A stretch of DNA of 64,000 nt. It comes from a bacterium. GTDB lineage: Bacteria; Cyanobacteriota; Vampirovibrionia; Obscuribacterales; Obscuribacteraceae. The position numbers and the translations under genes were made by a program. Shown here in pieces: positions 8,421 through 16,164 of the stretch (its first letter is position 1; each line of letters opens with the position of its first letter). The stretch lies in the NCBI GenBank assembly GCA_018062085.1, contig JAGOSY010000013.1, forward strand, positions 1 to 64,000. The letters run 5' to 3'. The notes under the pieces are model-generated. The model saw nothing but the letters and a program-made list of their open reading frames with translations, was not told the origin of the DNA and did no database searches.

Positions 8421-8475
8421 ATCACCCGATTACACCCGATTGTCCACCCGTAAATCCACTTGATTACACCCGATT
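8421..8475 (-). promoter_or_regulatory. Direct-repeat operator upstream of Fic gene
   Basis: The 14-nt sequence GATTACACCCGATT occurs exactly at 8428-8441 and 8462-8475, with a partial copy (ATCACCCGATTA) at 8421-8432 and a degenerate one (TCCACCCGTAAAT) between. The repeats lie just upstream of the chosen Fic start, where a promoter operator is expected. The Fic protein carries a winged helix, so autoregulation is a natural inference. Confidence 0.5.
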
Positions 8476-8508
8476 ACTGCTGCGACCGCGCACTTCATAG
8501 GTGGGCGG

Positions 8509-8578
8509 GCAAGCTCAAGGCCAACTGCTTTGTGGGTGCCGAACCAAAGCCGGTGGCTAGTGTGAAAGGTTCACCCAG
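8509..8578 (-). pseudogene. Decayed fragment of an abiEi antitoxin gene
   Basis: This 70-nt stretch aligns with 13798-13868 inside the intact abiEi gene: about 58 of 71 positions are identical by eye, with a single-base gap. Translated on the minus strand it gives LGEPFTLAT followed, after the frameshift, by FGTHKAVGLELAR, compared with LGEPFTPAT and FGTRKAVDLELAR in the intact protein. There is no start codon and neither flank aligns, so it cannot be functional as a gene. It indicates that a second AbiE system, or a copy of this one, once lay here. Confidence 0.75.
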
Positions 8579-8612
8579 TCCTTACGCTATACTTTTTTAA
8601 AAGGAGACTGCA

Positions 8613-9050
8613 ATGAATAGCAATATAATTCGCTTTGGGCTTGCGGTGTCCGTTGCAGGTGTTTTGAGTGGCAACGGTTTAGCCTCAGCCAAGGACAAAA
8701 CTCCGCTAAAGGTCATTGCTCCTGATTTGGTCATCGAATCGGCAGAGCAAGGTGAGTTTATGGACGATCCTGCCGATCCGCGTCATTTCAAACCGAGCAA
8801 TATTGTTGGTAAACAATGCGGTTTATTTGGCTGGCGCATGAAAGTAAGAACATCTAGAAAAGTAATTCTGGTTCAAGAAACAAGTGCAAAAAAAGGACAG
8901 GCCAATGCCTTTGCAGTAAAGCGTACGCCGCAATATGGCTATTTGTTTGTTGGCCGAGATATTGTACAGGGGGTCTCGCCCGGCAAATATTCAGCGACGG
9001 TGTTAGTCGAAAAAGTTCCAATTAGAACATTCACTTGGACTGTCAAATAA
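8613..9050 (+). CDS. Secreted protein, unknown
   Basis: The 145-aa product starts with a signal peptide (hydrophobic to about residue 24, LASA cleavage site) and continues as an apparent all-beta domain with alternating hydrophobic residues and a C-terminal TFTWTVK strand, suggesting an immunoglobulin-like or similar sandwich. AAGGAG lies 7 nt upstream of the ATG. Its stop is 1 nt from the stop of the convergent CHAP/NlpC-like gene, leaving no room for a terminator between them. Family not recognised. Confidence 0.7.
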   Translation: MNSNIIRFGLAVSVAGVLSGNGLASAKDKTPLKVIAPDLVIESAEQGEFMDDPADPRHFKPSNIVGKQCGLFGWRMKVRTSRKVILVQETSAKKGQANAFAVKRTPQYGYLFVGRDIVQGVSPGKYSATVLVEKVPIRTFTWTVK

Positions 9051-9051
9051 G

Positions 9052-9852
9052 TTAGCCCTTATAGCGATAAACAGCTGTGGGCGCACCATACGGCTCTGCA
9101 CCTGTGAAGTTGTAGATATCCGTTTTCCCAACACCATGCTTTTTAGGATCGCGGGCACCGGCATAAAGCAAGCTATATGGCTCAGCAGTGATTCCGGTAT
9201 GTTGGACCCACTTGTCGTCCCACACTTTGTCCCAAATTATAATGTCTCCATCTTTCGGATGGTACCTTGCAAATTTCTGGTCCGACTCTAAGCCATGCTT
9301 CGAGTCGTAGTTGTAGAGTCTTTGCCATTTTGAGTGAGGCTTGGTGCACTCTCGGTCAAGAGCCACTCTCATTGTGTGACAGTCAGCCTGACCCACTTTC
9401 CAGGGCGATGGTATGCCCGCTGCTAGCACAGCAGCTTCAACGAATTGATTGCATTTTCCTGTGGTACCACTTTCCCATCGATGCGTGTCTTTTGCTAGTT
9501 TTTCGGCAACTTTCAGGATACTTTCGCCAGTTGGATGTAGACCCTGCTTAGGGGCAGCTGTTGCGGCTTCAATTTTCTCTGGAATGACTCTGGACGCTAT
9601 TACTTCCCGCTTACCTGAGTCGTAAATCTCCAAACTCCGCTCCTGCCCATCCTGAATCGCTTGAGCATATAATTCCGTGCGACTTTTCGGAGTTGCTGAA
9701 CCATCGCTGCGATCCACATTGCTCGCCTTAACAGCTTCAAGCTCATCGCGGGTGCAATTCCTTACTTGCTGCACTTCGGCGGCGTCAATCGCGTGATTGT
9801 TCTCTATAGCCGTTGGTCTTTCGCCATGGTCGTTCGGTTTTGCATCCGCCAT
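9052..9852 (-). CDS. CHAP/NlpC-P60-like cysteine hydrolase with disordered N-terminus
   Basis: Residues about 105-265 resemble a papain-like CHAP/NlpC domain: a CNQFVEAAVLAAGI segment with candidate catalytic Cys134, a DGDIIIWD strand near 202-208, and a candidate catalytic His218 in VQHTGI. Such domains cleave peptidoglycan peptides or act as amidases. The first 100 residues are charged and probably disordered, and no signal peptide is present, unlike ordinary secreted cell-wall hydrolases; it could be a non-classically secreted effector or act inside the cell. GAGGGG lies 8 nt before the ATG. It shares this overall plan with the genes at 1880, 10387, 41593 and 58615. Confidence 0.7.
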   Translation of the reverse strand: MADAKPNDHGERPTAIENNHAIDAAEVQQVRNCTRDELEAVKASNVDRSDGSATPKSRTELYAQAIQDGQERSLEIYDSGKREVIASRVIPEKIEAATAAPKQGLHPTGESILKVAEKLAKDTHRWESGTTGKCNQFVEAAVLAAGIPSPWKVGQADCHTMRVALDRECTKPHSKWQRLYNYDSKHGLESDQKFARYHPKDGDIIIWDKVWDDKWVQHTGITAEPYSLLYAGARDPKKHGVGKTDIYNFTGAEPYGAPTAVYRYKG

Positions 9853-10386
9853 TGCCAGCCCCTCACAGCTCTAGATTGAATATATTCCCACCCCAGTGCG
9901 ACTTGAAATCGCTTTGGGCGGCAAGATTCGCTGGTCATTTTCGGTGCTTTGCTATTAGCTGTATCGTGACCTTAGAGATGCTACTTATTCATCCAGCAGA
10001 GCGAGTTGCCTCTTGGGCAATGTCTTAATCGCTTTATTCGATTGCCTAAGCTGGCGTAGTGAGAATTTTTCTTTCGCATCTTTAAACAGCGCTATGGCCT
10101 CTGGGTATGAACGCGCGCGGATTGCTCCTTTGATCAGGCTCTTCGGTACTGGAGTCGGCGCATGGGGTGAAACCTGTTGGGAGCGCAATGGTGAGATTAT
10201 TGGCAGAGAGGTTTTTGGCCGTTGTGTTCCAGGTCAAGCACGTGCTGAGCGGTTGACTCGAATGGATGAGCTCGTCAAAGAGTTGAGTCTGTGACGTGGT
10301 AGCTCCGAGGCTTGGCTGTTTGCTATTTCAGCTCAAGATATTTCAACCAACTATACTAGAGCATGCACCATTTGCAGTGCCTTTAT
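9853..10386. other. 534-nt gap with two weak overlapping ORFs
   Basis: Two frames overlap here. On the minus strand 9985-10188 (TTG start) encodes 67 residues of basic, helix-prone sequence ending LPKRQLALLDE. On the plus strand 10013-10294 (TTG start) encodes 93 residues whose second half (GEIIGREVFGRC and on) has ordinary codon use. Neither has a ribosome binding site or a family I know, and at most one can be real. A 7-nt-arm near-repeat (ATGCACCATTTGCAGTGC, starting at 10363) lies just 3' of the following minus-strand gene and has a relative at 46571. The rest shows nothing. Confidence 0.3.
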
Positions 10387-11505
10387 CTACTTCCCGCCAT
10401 AACCCGCTTCTTTCTTCAGTTTTTCAAGATCTGGCTTCTTCAGATCGCCTTGCTTAGCATCAAAGCGAGCCGCCATATAAACGTGCCCTAGATTGGTCGC
10501 CTCTGCCACCATAAATTTCGAGCGATCTAGTCTTTCTGCTGGAGGGTCTTGTGGAGCAAGGTTTAAGCCACGCGATCTCACCTCAAATGCTTGTTTTTCG
10601 ATGGCAAATTTACCGTCTTTATTTGCAGCCCAAATGGCGTCCATTTTGGCTTGAGCAATGTAGAAGTCTGTATCTTTGACTCCTAGACCAATGATGCCTG
10701 AAAGGTCTTGCTGCACTTTCTTTTCGTAGGCCGGAAATTCAATTGGCCCCGGCTTACCTTCAGTCTGCAGGGCTTTTGTAATCATCCTCTGTGCGTAGTT
10801 ACTGTAGTCCATACCGGCTGGTAGGTTGCCAGGGTCGGCAATAGCGAAAGTTCTTGCGCCACTTGCATCTTTGTGAATTTCAAAAACTTTGACTCCGTCT
10901 ACTTGGTAGACTGTGCCCTGCTTGTAAATGCTGTCTGCCTTGCCATCGGGACGATTGGGGTTTTGCACTATATTGCCCTTCTCGTCTTTAATCTCCATAT
11001 CTTTGGCCTTGGCGGTCCATGTATCGCTTTTGGCAATACTTCCGGCTAGATAGAGGCTGTCGGGTCGACCACTGTCTTCCAGTTTCGTGCCCACTGCGTC
11101 ATTGACTATTTTGGCTCCACCAATGCCTTGGGCGGCCATGGCTTTGATTTCCAAGCCTGGTGGCAGCTGGTCAAGGTTGGCAGCGGCTGCCGGCATTGCT
11201 TTTGACCACCATTTTTGCTCGGTAGTTTTTGCATCCCATTTGCTGCTTGATAGCAGATCGACTCCGAGTTTTTCTTTCAGTGCAGTAAAGGCCACGGCCG
11301 ATACATCGGCGCTATAGGGTTCTTTGGTGAACTCACCGGTACGCTTACTGTCGCCCTGAGGCTGCTGACCCTCGGCCTTGTCATTGATCTTGGCAGGACC
11401 GCTTATCTCTTGAAGCTTTCCAGCATTTATCTTGTCTACAGGGGTATTATCTAATTCGCCTTTGGGATTTTTTACAGCGGTAGCGTCATTTCTTTGGTCC
11501 ACCAT
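10387..11505 (-). CDS. Hypothetical protein with charged disordered N-terminus
   Basis: This 372-aa protein begins with about 65 residues rich in D, N, K, Q and G, has no signal peptide, and continues with a mixed alpha/beta region that includes VYQVDGVKVFEIHKD and a later DLSGIIGLGVKDTDFYIAQ. I see no catalytic motif. The ATG is preceded by GGAG at about 9 nt. In composition and plan it belongs with the other lineage-type proteins in the window (1880, 9052, 41593, 58615). It is transcribed alone, divergently from the gene at 11636. Confidence 0.75.
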   Translation of the reverse strand: MVDQRNDATAVKNPKGELDNTPVDKINAGKLQEISGPAKINDKAEGQQPQGDSKRTGEFTKEPYSADVSAVAFTALKEKLGVDLLSSSKWDAKTTEQKWWSKAMPAAAANLDQLPPGLEIKAMAAQGIGGAKIVNDAVGTKLEDSGRPDSLYLAGSIAKSDTWTAKAKDMEIKDEKGNIVQNPNRPDGKADSIYKQGTVYQVDGVKVFEIHKDASGARTFAIADPGNLPAGMDYSNYAQRMITKALQTEGKPGPIEFPAYEKKVQQDLSGIIGLGVKDTDFYIAQAKMDAIWAANKDGKFAIEKQAFEVRSRGLNLAPQDPPAERLDRSKFMVAEATNLGHVYMAARFDAKQGDLKKPDLEKLKKEAGYGGK

Positions 11506-11635
11506 CTCATTTCTCCAAATTTACTAGCCGGATTGCATGATAAGGCACGGATGCGTGTAATCTCGTGAAAGTTTCTCGGTGTTTTCGAATTTGTACCCTG
11601 TGAGAGTAGTTATAATTCGGCTACGGAGGATGAGA

Positions 11636-12259
11636 ATGCCCGAACCAACAATAGATGCGAGGTTGGCTTTTCGCGAGATAGTTGACCGGACCGAGAGTCA
11701 CAAGCTTTTGCGAGCGCTGAGAAATAATCTAAGTAGAAAGTTTTCGGTCAAGAGTGGCAATTCGCTCTTGTTGGCCAGCGAACTGGCATCGTATCTCTAT
11801 GTTCTTGATCGAGTGGAAGAGGCTTTGGAAATTCTGTCTTTTCTTGAGCGGAACATTGTTTTTAGTGGTGATCATAATATCTGGACGCCGGTGGGCAACA
11901 GCATTTGCCTTCTGTCTAGAATCAGAAAGACTGAGGGCTCTAGCGCTGAGTCAGGGCGGCTGTTGAATCGAATTGTTGAGAATCCATTTGCGGTGCCAGA
12001 GCCGATCATCGGGAAATTCAGTCTAGTTAGAGTTTCACGAATCAGAGGTGTTCTCGATTCAGCGGCTCGTGATACTTCTGACAAGATGGCTTGCAACAAA
12101 TTGTCGAATGCACTCTTCTCTTGTTGGTACCACGCTGAAATTGGTAATCTGCTTGGCATGTATGTGGAGGAAAGCCGAAAGAAGCACATGGACGAATTGG
12201 AATCGAACATAGAGCATGGCATAAGTTTGCTTCGCGAGCGGCTGCTCAAGGCGGCTTGA
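11636..12259 (+). CDS. Hypothetical helical protein
   Basis: The ATG at 11636 is chosen because GGAGG lies about 6 nt upstream; longer frames start without a site. The 207-aa protein is mostly helical and includes an ASELASYLYVLDRVEEALEI segment that resembles a TPR-like hairpin, a conserved-looking NIWTPVGNS stretch, and a C-terminal helix ending SLLRERLLKAA. No signal peptide is present. It might be a DUF6707-type protein, but I am not sure of that family. It is flanked by divergent and convergent genes and so is a single-gene unit. Confidence 0.7.
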   Translation: MPEPTIDARLAFREIVDRTESHKLLRALRNNLSRKFSVKSGNSLLLASELASYLYVLDRVEEALEILSFLERNIVFSGDHNIWTPVGNSICLLSRIRKTEGSSAESGRLLNRIVENPFAVPEPIIGKFSLVRVSRIRGVLDSAARDTSDKMACNKLSNALFSCWYHAEIGNLLGMYVEESRKKHMDELESNIEHGISLLRERLLKAA

Positions 12260-12289
12260 AGTCATGGATTAAGCTAGGCGGGCAGCTGC

Positions 12290-13324
12290 CTAGGTATCAG
12301 AAGCTTCTCTACAGTGCCGTCCGTCAGGTGTGGTGTTTATGAGTGTTTCAAGCTCACGATTATCACTAATTATCTGGTCAAATGATGGTGTGCCGTAAAA
12401 CATGCCGGCTTCGACCATTTGCTGAAAGTCCTTCTCCAGTGCGGCAATGAAAGCACTGTCAGGTATAAGCTTGAGAGATGAAGCCAGGCAGTCGTTATAG
12501 TTTGCATATGACGCATTGTAGAAAAGCTTTTTGTATTTTATAACGTCTTCAAGCAGTGCACGATCTGCGATCGCGTTGAGCGCTTTTCCGCTTCTATGAA
12601 GGCACGACATGTCGTACCAGTGTCGCGATAGCCTTTCGCCGGACACTTTGAATTCAGTGCGATTGCATTCAACGTGAATCAGAGTTGCTTTTTCCCAGAA
12701 GGAACGAGCTATGGCTAGAACTGTTACCGTTGCTTCTGGAAACTCTAGTTCCATCAAAAGTTCTGCGACATAAGGGCGAACGATGTGCTGTTCATTTGGT
12801 TCGGTAATGTTTCTTCCGCCAAATTCGATCAAAATATTGGCGGCTAAGTAACGGCCGAACTGTTCTTCCAATACCGATGGGTAGTAGATTCGCAGCTTCT
12901 CTCCGTCTTCGCTTATGTCGACTGAATATTTTCGACCAGGAAATTGTTCAACCAGCAGGTTTTCGAAATAGGGCTTTACTACGTTTCTTGAGTGGTTGGC
13001 AACAAAGACCTTCAACTGCTCGCTGATTTTTTTGACCGCAGACCTTGAATGTTCGCCTTTGATTTCATCAATAAATCCCCGATAGTCGAGGGTGATGTCG
13101 AGGTCCTCAGAAAAACGCTCAATGACGTTGTATACCTTTGAAAGAGCTGTGCCGCCTTTGAATGCCATAGGTAGTCGACCTGGCATGGTAAACAAAGCTC
13201 GTAACGTCCAGCAGACCCAGATGTCTTTTTCAAGCACGACAGGCTCTTTCTTGAGCTGGTGAGCAATGGCAATCAGTATCTCTGCCTGTTCCCTTTCCGG
13301 TAGTCTCATGAATTGCTCAGCCAT
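12290..13324 (-). CDS. abiEii: AbiEii-type nucleotidyltransferase toxin (type IV TA)
   Basis: The protein shows the DUF1814/AbiEii signature: KGGTALSKVYNVI (GGT at about 57-59) followed by RFSEDLDI (Asp74 and Asp76), the GSx10DxD-like nucleotidyltransferase core. AbiEii toxins add nucleotides to tRNA or otherwise block growth, and are relieved by AbiEi in phage-exclusion and stability modules. The ATG at 13324 overlaps the antitoxin stop by 8 nt, so translation is coupled; a TTG at 13339 is less likely. At 344 aa it is complete. It has a clear partner and operator, so it is probably functional. Confidence 0.93.
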   Translation of the reverse strand: MAEQFMRLPEREQAEILIAIAHQLKKEPVVLEKDIWVCWTLRALFTMPGRLPMAFKGGTALSKVYNVIERFSEDLDITLDYRGFIDEIKGEHSRSAVKKISEQLKVFVANHSRNVVKPYFENLLVEQFPGRKYSVDISEDGEKLRIYYPSVLEEQFGRYLAANILIEFGGRNITEPNEQHIVRPYVAELLMELEFPEATVTVLAIARSFWEKATLIHVECNRTEFKVSGERLSRHWYDMSCLHRSGKALNAIADRALLEDVIKYKKLFYNASYANYNDCLASSLKLIPDSAFIAALEKDFQQMVEAGMFYGTPSFDQIISDNRELETLINTTPDGRHCREASDT

Positions 13325-13913
13325 GCCTTTCCCTCTCAAAGCGCATCAAGCCCTCAGCCATCCACGCCGGCATTTGTGGAACTGATTCTTTGAGCTGAAT
13401 GTATTCAGCCTCGGTCAACTTCTTCTGAATAGTGGCAAAGGTTGCCTTCTCGACTTGGTTCTTTCCGAGATACCACAATGCGGAGATTGCGAGTCCAACA
13501 TTGGTGCCGGGGGCAACCATCTTTCTTGCGCTGATATGTTTGAGCCTGATATGCATGCCACCATAATTGATGCGCCTAGATGGGCCTGTCGTGTAATAGA
13601 CCGGCTGAACTTGCATCTGAGTGGAAAGACCGAACATTCGAGCAGCTTCTGCTCCATGTACTTCGACATTTCCGCCAGCTATCGTCATAGCGATCTTGAA
13701 AGGGGCAGGCGGCACAATGCCGACATATTTATTAGATTTTGGCCGCACGTATATGCCCCTGGCCAAGCGCATCAAGGCCGTAGATTTAACCAGGCGTGCA
13801 AGCTCTAAGTCTACTGCTTTGCGAGTGCCGAACCGAAGCAAGGTTGCTGGCGTGAACGGTTCACCCAGCGGTTGTACTTCGACGAATTGGCGTACTAGTT
13901 CAGCAGTACTCAT
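13317..13913 (-). CDS. abiEi: AbiEi-type antitoxin/repressor (DUF6088-like)
   Basis: The 198-aa protein has an N-terminal winged helix (about residues 1-60: LVRQFVEVQPLGEPFT through LARGIYVRP) and a C-terminal domain with the VEVHGAEAARMFGLSTQ and GLAISALWYLGK segments typical of AbiEi antitoxins. In known AbiE systems the N-terminal domain represses the operon and the C-terminal domain neutralises the toxin. AAGGA precedes the ATG. A 10-bp palindrome overlaps its promoter (13926-13960). A decayed copy of part of this gene lies at 8509-8578. Confidence 0.93.
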   Translation of the reverse strand: MSTAELVRQFVEVQPLGEPFTPATLLRFGTRKAVDLELARLVKSTALMRLARGIYVRPKSNKYVGIVPPAPFKIAMTIAGGNVEVHGAEAARMFGLSTQMQVQPVYYTTGPSRRINYGGMHIRLKHISARKMVAPGTNVGLAISALWYLGKNQVEKATFATIQKKLTEAEYIQLKESVPQMPAWMAEGLMRFERERHG

Positions 13914-13925
13914 GCTTTTGTCCTT

Positions 13926-13966
13926 GTTTGAGGGATAACTGTATCATTTTTCCCTCAAACAGGCAA
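13926..13966 (-). promoter_or_regulatory. abiE promoter with palindromic operator
   Basis: GTTTGAGGGA at 13926-13935 and TCCCTCAAAC at 13951-13960 are perfect 10-bp inverted arms with a 15-nt spacer. On the minus strand a TTGCCT -35 (13961-13966) and a TACAGT -10 (13938-13943) are 17 nt apart, so one arm lies between the promoter elements and the -10 lies between the arms. This fits AbiEi autorepression, known for other AbiE operons. The promoter hexamers are assigned by eye. Confidence 0.75.
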
Positions 13967-13998
13967 AACTAAACTGAACTGTGCTCAGTCTCTAATTT

Positions 13999-14577
13999 TT
14001 AGGTGCGTTCAAAATCCATGTTCATCGGTGACTTGGGTAGTGTCTGGAGGACTTCATTCGCCTTGCTGTTGTCGCCGCCTGAGTCTCTACTTGCAAATTT
14101 GGTTTGAGATATATTTGTGCTGGCAACATCATCGCCCACTACTTCCAGAGCGGCGGCGTCAATCCAGACGGTGCCAGGCCCGGCGAGGATAACTCCGTAG
14201 TTTATCCGGCGACTGTCTTTGCTCACGTTGACGACAACGCTAAACTGCTGCCAGTCGGTGGTGCCTTTGAGTGGTCGGTTTGACATGTCGTCCCGCTCAG
14301 TTGGATAGCTTCTTGTAGAAACACTCAAATGCAGTCCACATCTCTCTTCAACGTCACGAGCTTTTATAAACGCCGTAAATCTTATGCGCAGATTTTGATA
14401 GTTCGCTGCATCGATCATCTGATGAATACCGGCTGAACCTGGTGCTGTTTCGCTCACCGACTCAAGGCGAGCCGACTGAGTGCCTTTATAGAGCACCTCT
14501 TTGTCGATAGCAGCTGCGTAGTGTTCTTGGGAGAGTCCGTAGAATTGCCAGCCGGGTATCAGAATTTCGCTTGTCAT
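13999..14577 (-). CDS. Predicted jelly-roll (CBM-like) protein
   Basis: The 192-aa protein has alternating strands and motifs seen in carbohydrate-binding-like beta-sandwich domains: IPGWQFYGLS near the start, an NYQNLRIRFTAFIKARDV strand pair, TDWQQFSVVVNVS, and GPGTVWIDAAALEVV near 130-147. The last 40 residues look disordered. No signal peptide is present even though its upstream neighbour is secreted. It starts 14 nt after that gene's stop, so the two form an operon. The fold call is by pattern; ligand unknown. Confidence 0.6.
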   Translation of the reverse strand: MTSEILIPGWQFYGLSQEHYAAAIDKEVLYKGTQSARLESVSETAPGSAGIHQMIDAANYQNLRIRFTAFIKARDVEERCGLHLSVSTRSYPTERDDMSNRPLKGTTDWQQFSVVVNVSKDSRRINYGVILAGPGTVWIDAAALEVVGDDVASTNISQTKFASRDSGGDNSKANEVLQTLPKSPMNMDFERT

Positions 14578-14591
14578 AAGTATCTCGGTCG

Positions 14592-15335
14592 TTAGCGGGC
14601 TGAGTCCCTTCGTTTGTGCGAAGTCGCAATTTTTAGTTCATTCTTTGTTGATTCGATAAAGATTTGGTCTGTGGGGTCTGCTGTGGCAATAGCAAGTTCA
14701 AGATAGTGAGATGCCTTTTCGTAATTTAAGTCATTATGTAAAGCTACGCTTCCTCTTGCCGAATAGGATTCAGCTAGATTTCTCCGAGCCCATTTGTAAT
14801 TTGGATTGATTCTCAGCGCCGATTGGTAAAAGTTGATGGTTCTCTCTGATTCTGGATTTTTCTCTGCTAGCCCTTGCAAGGTAAGACGCGCCTCTTGGCT
14901 CATGGTTGCATTGAGAGACTCAACTTCTAGTGCCTTCTGTTGTTCAGCTCTTCTTTCGAACCAGAGGTGTTGATCTTTGTTTTGTTTTGCCCAGTCTCGC
15001 CCGAAAAGGGAATCAGCTATTTCGATAGAGCCCTTGCCTGTTCGTACCGCTACATTCGACAAGTCGCTAGTGCATGCATTGGTAGTCACCGGGACCACTA
15101 ATAATTCTTTGACTGCTCCTGCATTAGTCAACCCTTCCAGAGTCTTCCTTTGGCTATCTGTTAATGTAATTTTGTCTTTCCCATGAGCGAGAGATGATAT
15201 TTGCTCTTTCGTAAGGGTCAGAAAGGTATGTGGTCCATTGACGTGTCCATCGTGTATCAAGCCATCGGCGAGCGCCGATGGGCACGCAAGCATGGCTAAG
15301 AACGCGAGCACAATGGTGATTGAATTCTTTTGCAT
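14592..15335 (-). CDS. Secreted TPR-containing protein
   Basis: A clean signal peptide (hydrophobic to about residue 20, PSALADG) precedes a region of about 100 residues with no recognised fold, then two to three TPR-like hairpins (residues about 155-230, including YQSALRINPNYKWARRNLAE and HYLELAIATADP). It should be periplasmic or surface-located. CGAGG lies about 8 nt before the ATG. It is the first gene of a two-gene operon with the jelly-roll protein at 13999. Confidence 0.7.
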   Translation of the reverse strand: MQKNSITIVLAFLAMLACPSALADGLIHDGHVNGPHTFLTLTKEQISSLAHGKDKITLTDSQRKTLEGLTNAGAVKELLVVPVTTNACTSDLSNVAVRTGKGSIEIADSLFGRDWAKQNKDQHLWFERRAEQQKALEVESLNATMSQEARLTLQGLAEKNPESERTINFYQSALRINPNYKWARRNLAESYSARGSVALHNDLNYEKASHYLELAIATADPTDQIFIESTKNELKIATSHKRRDSAR

Positions 15336-15380
15336 CCATAGCCTCGAATCTTAGCTTCCATTGATTATACTGCTCCGGCA

Positions 15381-15575
15381 ATGTCTTTCTTCTCGCATGG
15401 GGATCTAATCCTGGTTGGGGTTCATAGCCTAGAGCCGTTTTGTGCTGATGGTCCAAGGGTAAAAGCCATGAACCTTCTTGAAGGCTCTCAACCTGCAACA
15501 TTTACTGATTTGGAATCAAGCTTGTTTGGAATTGTTCGTCCGTTGCGACATCAGGAAATTGCAAGCGAAGATTGA
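15381..15575 (+). CDS. Possible 64-aa small ORF in a 401-nt gap
   Basis: An ATG at 15381 opens 64 codons with unremarkable codon use and a sensible amino-acid mix (GDLILVGVHSLEPF, later DLESSLFGIVRPLRHQE), but there is no ribosome binding site and no family I know. It may be the tail of a decayed gene. The rest of the gap (15336-15736) shows nothing else I can identify. Confidence 0.25.
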   Translation: MSFFSHGDLILVGVHSLEPFCADGPRVKAMNLLEGSQPATFTDLESSLFGIVRPLRHQEIASED

Positions 15576-15736
15576 AGCACTATCCGCGCCGAAGCCCCTT
15601 CACTCCACCGACCGTAAATAACTCACACCATCGCCCCAGGTCTGTTTCTTTTCGATCAGTTCCTTTCTACTTTGCAAGCCTCGCGAAATAATCACAGGTT
15701 AGGCTTAAGCTGTGTCTATAGTTCGAGGTTGGTCCC

Positions 15737-16096
15737 GTGTTTATCAAAACCACTTCTGTTGCGCTTCTGCTGCTGACTCTTGCTGCGCTGTCGTTCTCTG
15801 ATGCTGAGGCTAGAGGATCAGGCCGTATGGGCGGTATGCGCATGGGTGGTATGCGTATGGGCGGCGGATTGAGCGGTTTGGGAATGGGCGCTTCAGGCCG
15901 AGGCGCCTTTGGTGGTCAGATTCGCTTAGGCCGTGGTCGTGGCGGTCGCCGCGGTGGTTATAACAGAGCTGCCAATATGGGTCCTACGGTCGAGCAGCAG
16001 CAGGCCGTCTATTTCCAGGCACGCAGAGCGGAAAACCCTTACTCGAATGTGCCTATGCGCGTTAACGTCAGCGATTACGTCAGAGATTATCGCTAG
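15737..16096 (+). CDS. Secreted Gly/Met/Arg-rich protein
   Basis: A GTG start with GAGG upstream opens a 119-aa product: a signal peptide to about residue 25 (DAEA), then a low-complexity stretch at about 28-75 made of GRMGG/MRMGG-type repeats and RG-rich sequence, then a polar tail ending in SDYVRDYR. At DNA level the repeat is a near-tandem ATGGGYGGTATGCG unit, prone to slippage. The mature protein is very basic and might bind nucleic acid, polysaccharide or metal at the surface; that is conjecture. It may be co-transcribed with the cytochrome c gene 68 nt downstream. Confidence 0.65.
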   Translation: MFIKTTSVALLLLTLAALSFSDAEARGSGRMGGMRMGGMRMGGGLSGLGMGASGRGAFGGQIRLGRGRGGRRGGYNRAANMGPTVEQQQAVYFQARRAENPYSNVPMRVNVSDYVRDYR

Positions 16097-16164
16097 CTCT
16101 TCTATGTAACTGTGGTTAAATTGACTAGTGGCTTGAGGAAAGAGAGAATCTCAGCAGCTCGACC

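Noticed and set aside
11872..12249. Minus-strand frame of 125 codons opposite the 11636 gene
   Set aside because: The plus-strand frame has a GGAGG site and helical protein; the antisense one has none.
13455..13938. Plus-strand frames opposite abiEi
   Set aside because: They mirror an unmistakable antitoxin gene.
15154..15501. Minus-strand frame overlapping the secreted TPR gene start
   Set aside because: Different frame of the same DNA with no ribosome binding site; the TPR protein has a signal peptide.
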